A stretch of DNA of 12,442 bases, taken from positions 1-12,442 of the forward strand of contig JAHEXO010000015.1 of assembly GCA_023252065.1 (NCBI GenBank), given 5' to 3'. This document shows positions 11,663 through 12,442 of this stretch, in pieces. Under the pieces are notes generated by a model. The model did no database searches. It was not told where the DNA came from and saw nothing but the letters and a program-made list of their open reading frames with translations. The first letter of the stretch is position 1. Each line of letters begins with the position of its first letter. A program made the translations under genes and the position numbers. Origin of the DNA: Nocardioides sp. (GTDB taxonomy: Bacteria; Actinomycetota; Actinomycetes; Propionibacteriales; Nocardioidaceae).

Positions 11663-12442
11663 CGGGGCTGCACCCGCGCGTTCAGGACGTGCTCGACCGA
11701 CCGGCCTACCAGCGTGAAGCCGAGGACGATGATGAGGATGGCGATGCCGGGCGGGATCAGGTACCACCACGCGCCGGCGGTCACCGCCCCTTGCATGAAG
11801 GCCGTGTTGAGCATGGAGCCCCAGGAGACCGAAGTGGGGTCGCCGAGGCCGAGGAAGGTCAAGGTGGCCTCGGCCAGGATCGCGCTGGCCACGGTCAGCG
11901 TGCTGCTCACCAGGATCAGTGGCATCACGTTGGGGAGCACCTGCCTGGTCACCAGCTGCGTGTCGGTGGCCCCGAGCGCGCGCGCCCGCTCGATGAACGG
12001 CCGGCCTTCGACGGCGAGCACCTGGGCTCGCACCAGGCGCGCGGTGCCGGTCCAGGCTGTGAAGGCGATGGCGATGGTGATCGAGGTGGCGCCCTGCCCC
12101 AGTACGGCGGCCAGGGCGATGGCGAGCGGCAGCGTCGGGAGGGCGATGAACCAGTCGGTCACGTGCATCAGCAGGCGGCCGGTGGCCCCCTGGGAGTGAC
12201 CGGCGATCAAGCCGACCCCCGCGCCGAGGATCATCGTCAGCAGGGTCGCCAGGATGCCGATGGCCAAGGAGGCCCGCGCTCCCCAGATCACGAGGTCGAG
12301 GACCGAGCGGCCCGCTTGGTCGGTCCCGAGGGGGTAGCCCTTCTGGGGCGGTGCCAGCAGCGGTCCCGTCGCCTGGGTGACCGAGAGGTCGGAGGGATGG
12401 ATGAACAGCGGCGCCAGCAGGGCCAGGCCGATGAACGCGACC
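11659..12442 (-). CDS. peptide ABC transporter permease, OppC/DppC type (5' end cut)
   Basis: The last 260 or so residues are present; the frame runs open to the window edge, so the start is missing. The first visible part is the periplasmic-side region with the family motif GYPLGTDQAGRSVL, followed by the membrane domain (WGARASLAIGILATLLTMIL, ALPTLPLAIALAAVLG, ILVSSTLTVASAILAEATL, YLIPPGIAILIIVLGFTLVG). The EAA loop that docks the ATPase is ERARALGATDTQLVTRQVLP. The C-terminus GRSVEHVLNARVQP is also typical. It forms the channel with an OppB-like partner presumably just upstream. Its stop overlaps the OppD-type start by four bases. Substrate as for the ATPases: probably peptides. Confidence 0.93.
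   Translation of the reverse strand, partial: VAFIGLALLAPLFIHPSDLSVTQATGPLLAPPQKGYPLGTDQAGRSVLDLVIWGARASLAIGILATLLTMILGAGVGLIAGHSQGATGRLLMHVTDWFIALPTLPLAIALAAVLGQGATSITIAIAFTAWTGTARLVRAQVLAVEGRPFIERARALGATDTQLVTRQVLPNVMPLILVSSTLTVASAILAEATLTFLGLGDPTSVSWGSMLNTAFMQGAVTAGAWWYLIPPGIAILIIVLGFTLVGRSVEHVLNARVQPR

Noticed and set aside
1..12442. CRISPR array, insertion sequence or complete prophage
   Set aside because: No spaced repeat array, transposase, integrase or phage structural gene is visible; the tRNA remnant is the only sign of integration.

Overview
The window is about 12.4 kb of very GC-rich DNA with tightly packed genes, many GTG starts and 4-base GTGA stop/start overlaps. This fits a high-GC actinobacterium. 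The gene types (actinobacterial arsenic genes with an ArsR-phosphatase fusion, a type II NADH dehydrogenase, a HATPase_c_2 protein behind a SigB/SigF-like promoter) suggest a Nocardioides-like member of the Propionibacteriales, but that is inference from composition and content only.

Region 1 (1-2614) is an arsenic (or related metalloid) resistance locus. On the + strand are the end of an ArsP-type permease and a small thioredoxin-fold protein. Convergent to them, on the - strand, an operon runs ArsR-type regulator fused to a low-molecular-weight phosphatase domain, then an aquaporin-family channel, then a stand-alone arsenate reductase. The likely scheme is arsenate reduced to arsenite in the cytoplasm, the neutral arsenite leaving through the channel, the permease exporting a related species and the thioredoxin-like protein handling thiol chemistry. 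The operon promoter places the start site on the first base of the regulator's ATG, so the mRNA is predicted to be leaderless.

Region 2 (2735-6910) is housekeeping in type: tRNA-Lys(TTT), a thiolase whose GTG begins one base after the tRNA, a convergent type II NADH dehydrogenase, a RsbW-like ATP-binding protein behind a GGTTT-N15-GGGTAC promoter, and a small zinc metallopeptidase convergent to it.

Region 3 (6911-7270) is a gene-free stretch holding a strong hairpin and the 3' half of a tRNA-Asp without its 5' half. This looks like the scar or boundary of an integration event at a tRNA gene. It also carries an 11-base motif present three times.

Region 4 (7271-12442) concerns peptides and perhaps cell-wall material. 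A penicillin-binding/beta-lactamase-fold serine hydrolase lies on the + strand. Convergent to it is a translationally coupled - strand operon for an Opp/Dpp-type peptide ABC transporter (inner-membrane permease cut by the window edge, then two ATPases), ending in an S66 LD-carboxypeptidase. The coupling suggests uptake of peptides or muropeptides followed by cytoplasmic trimming.
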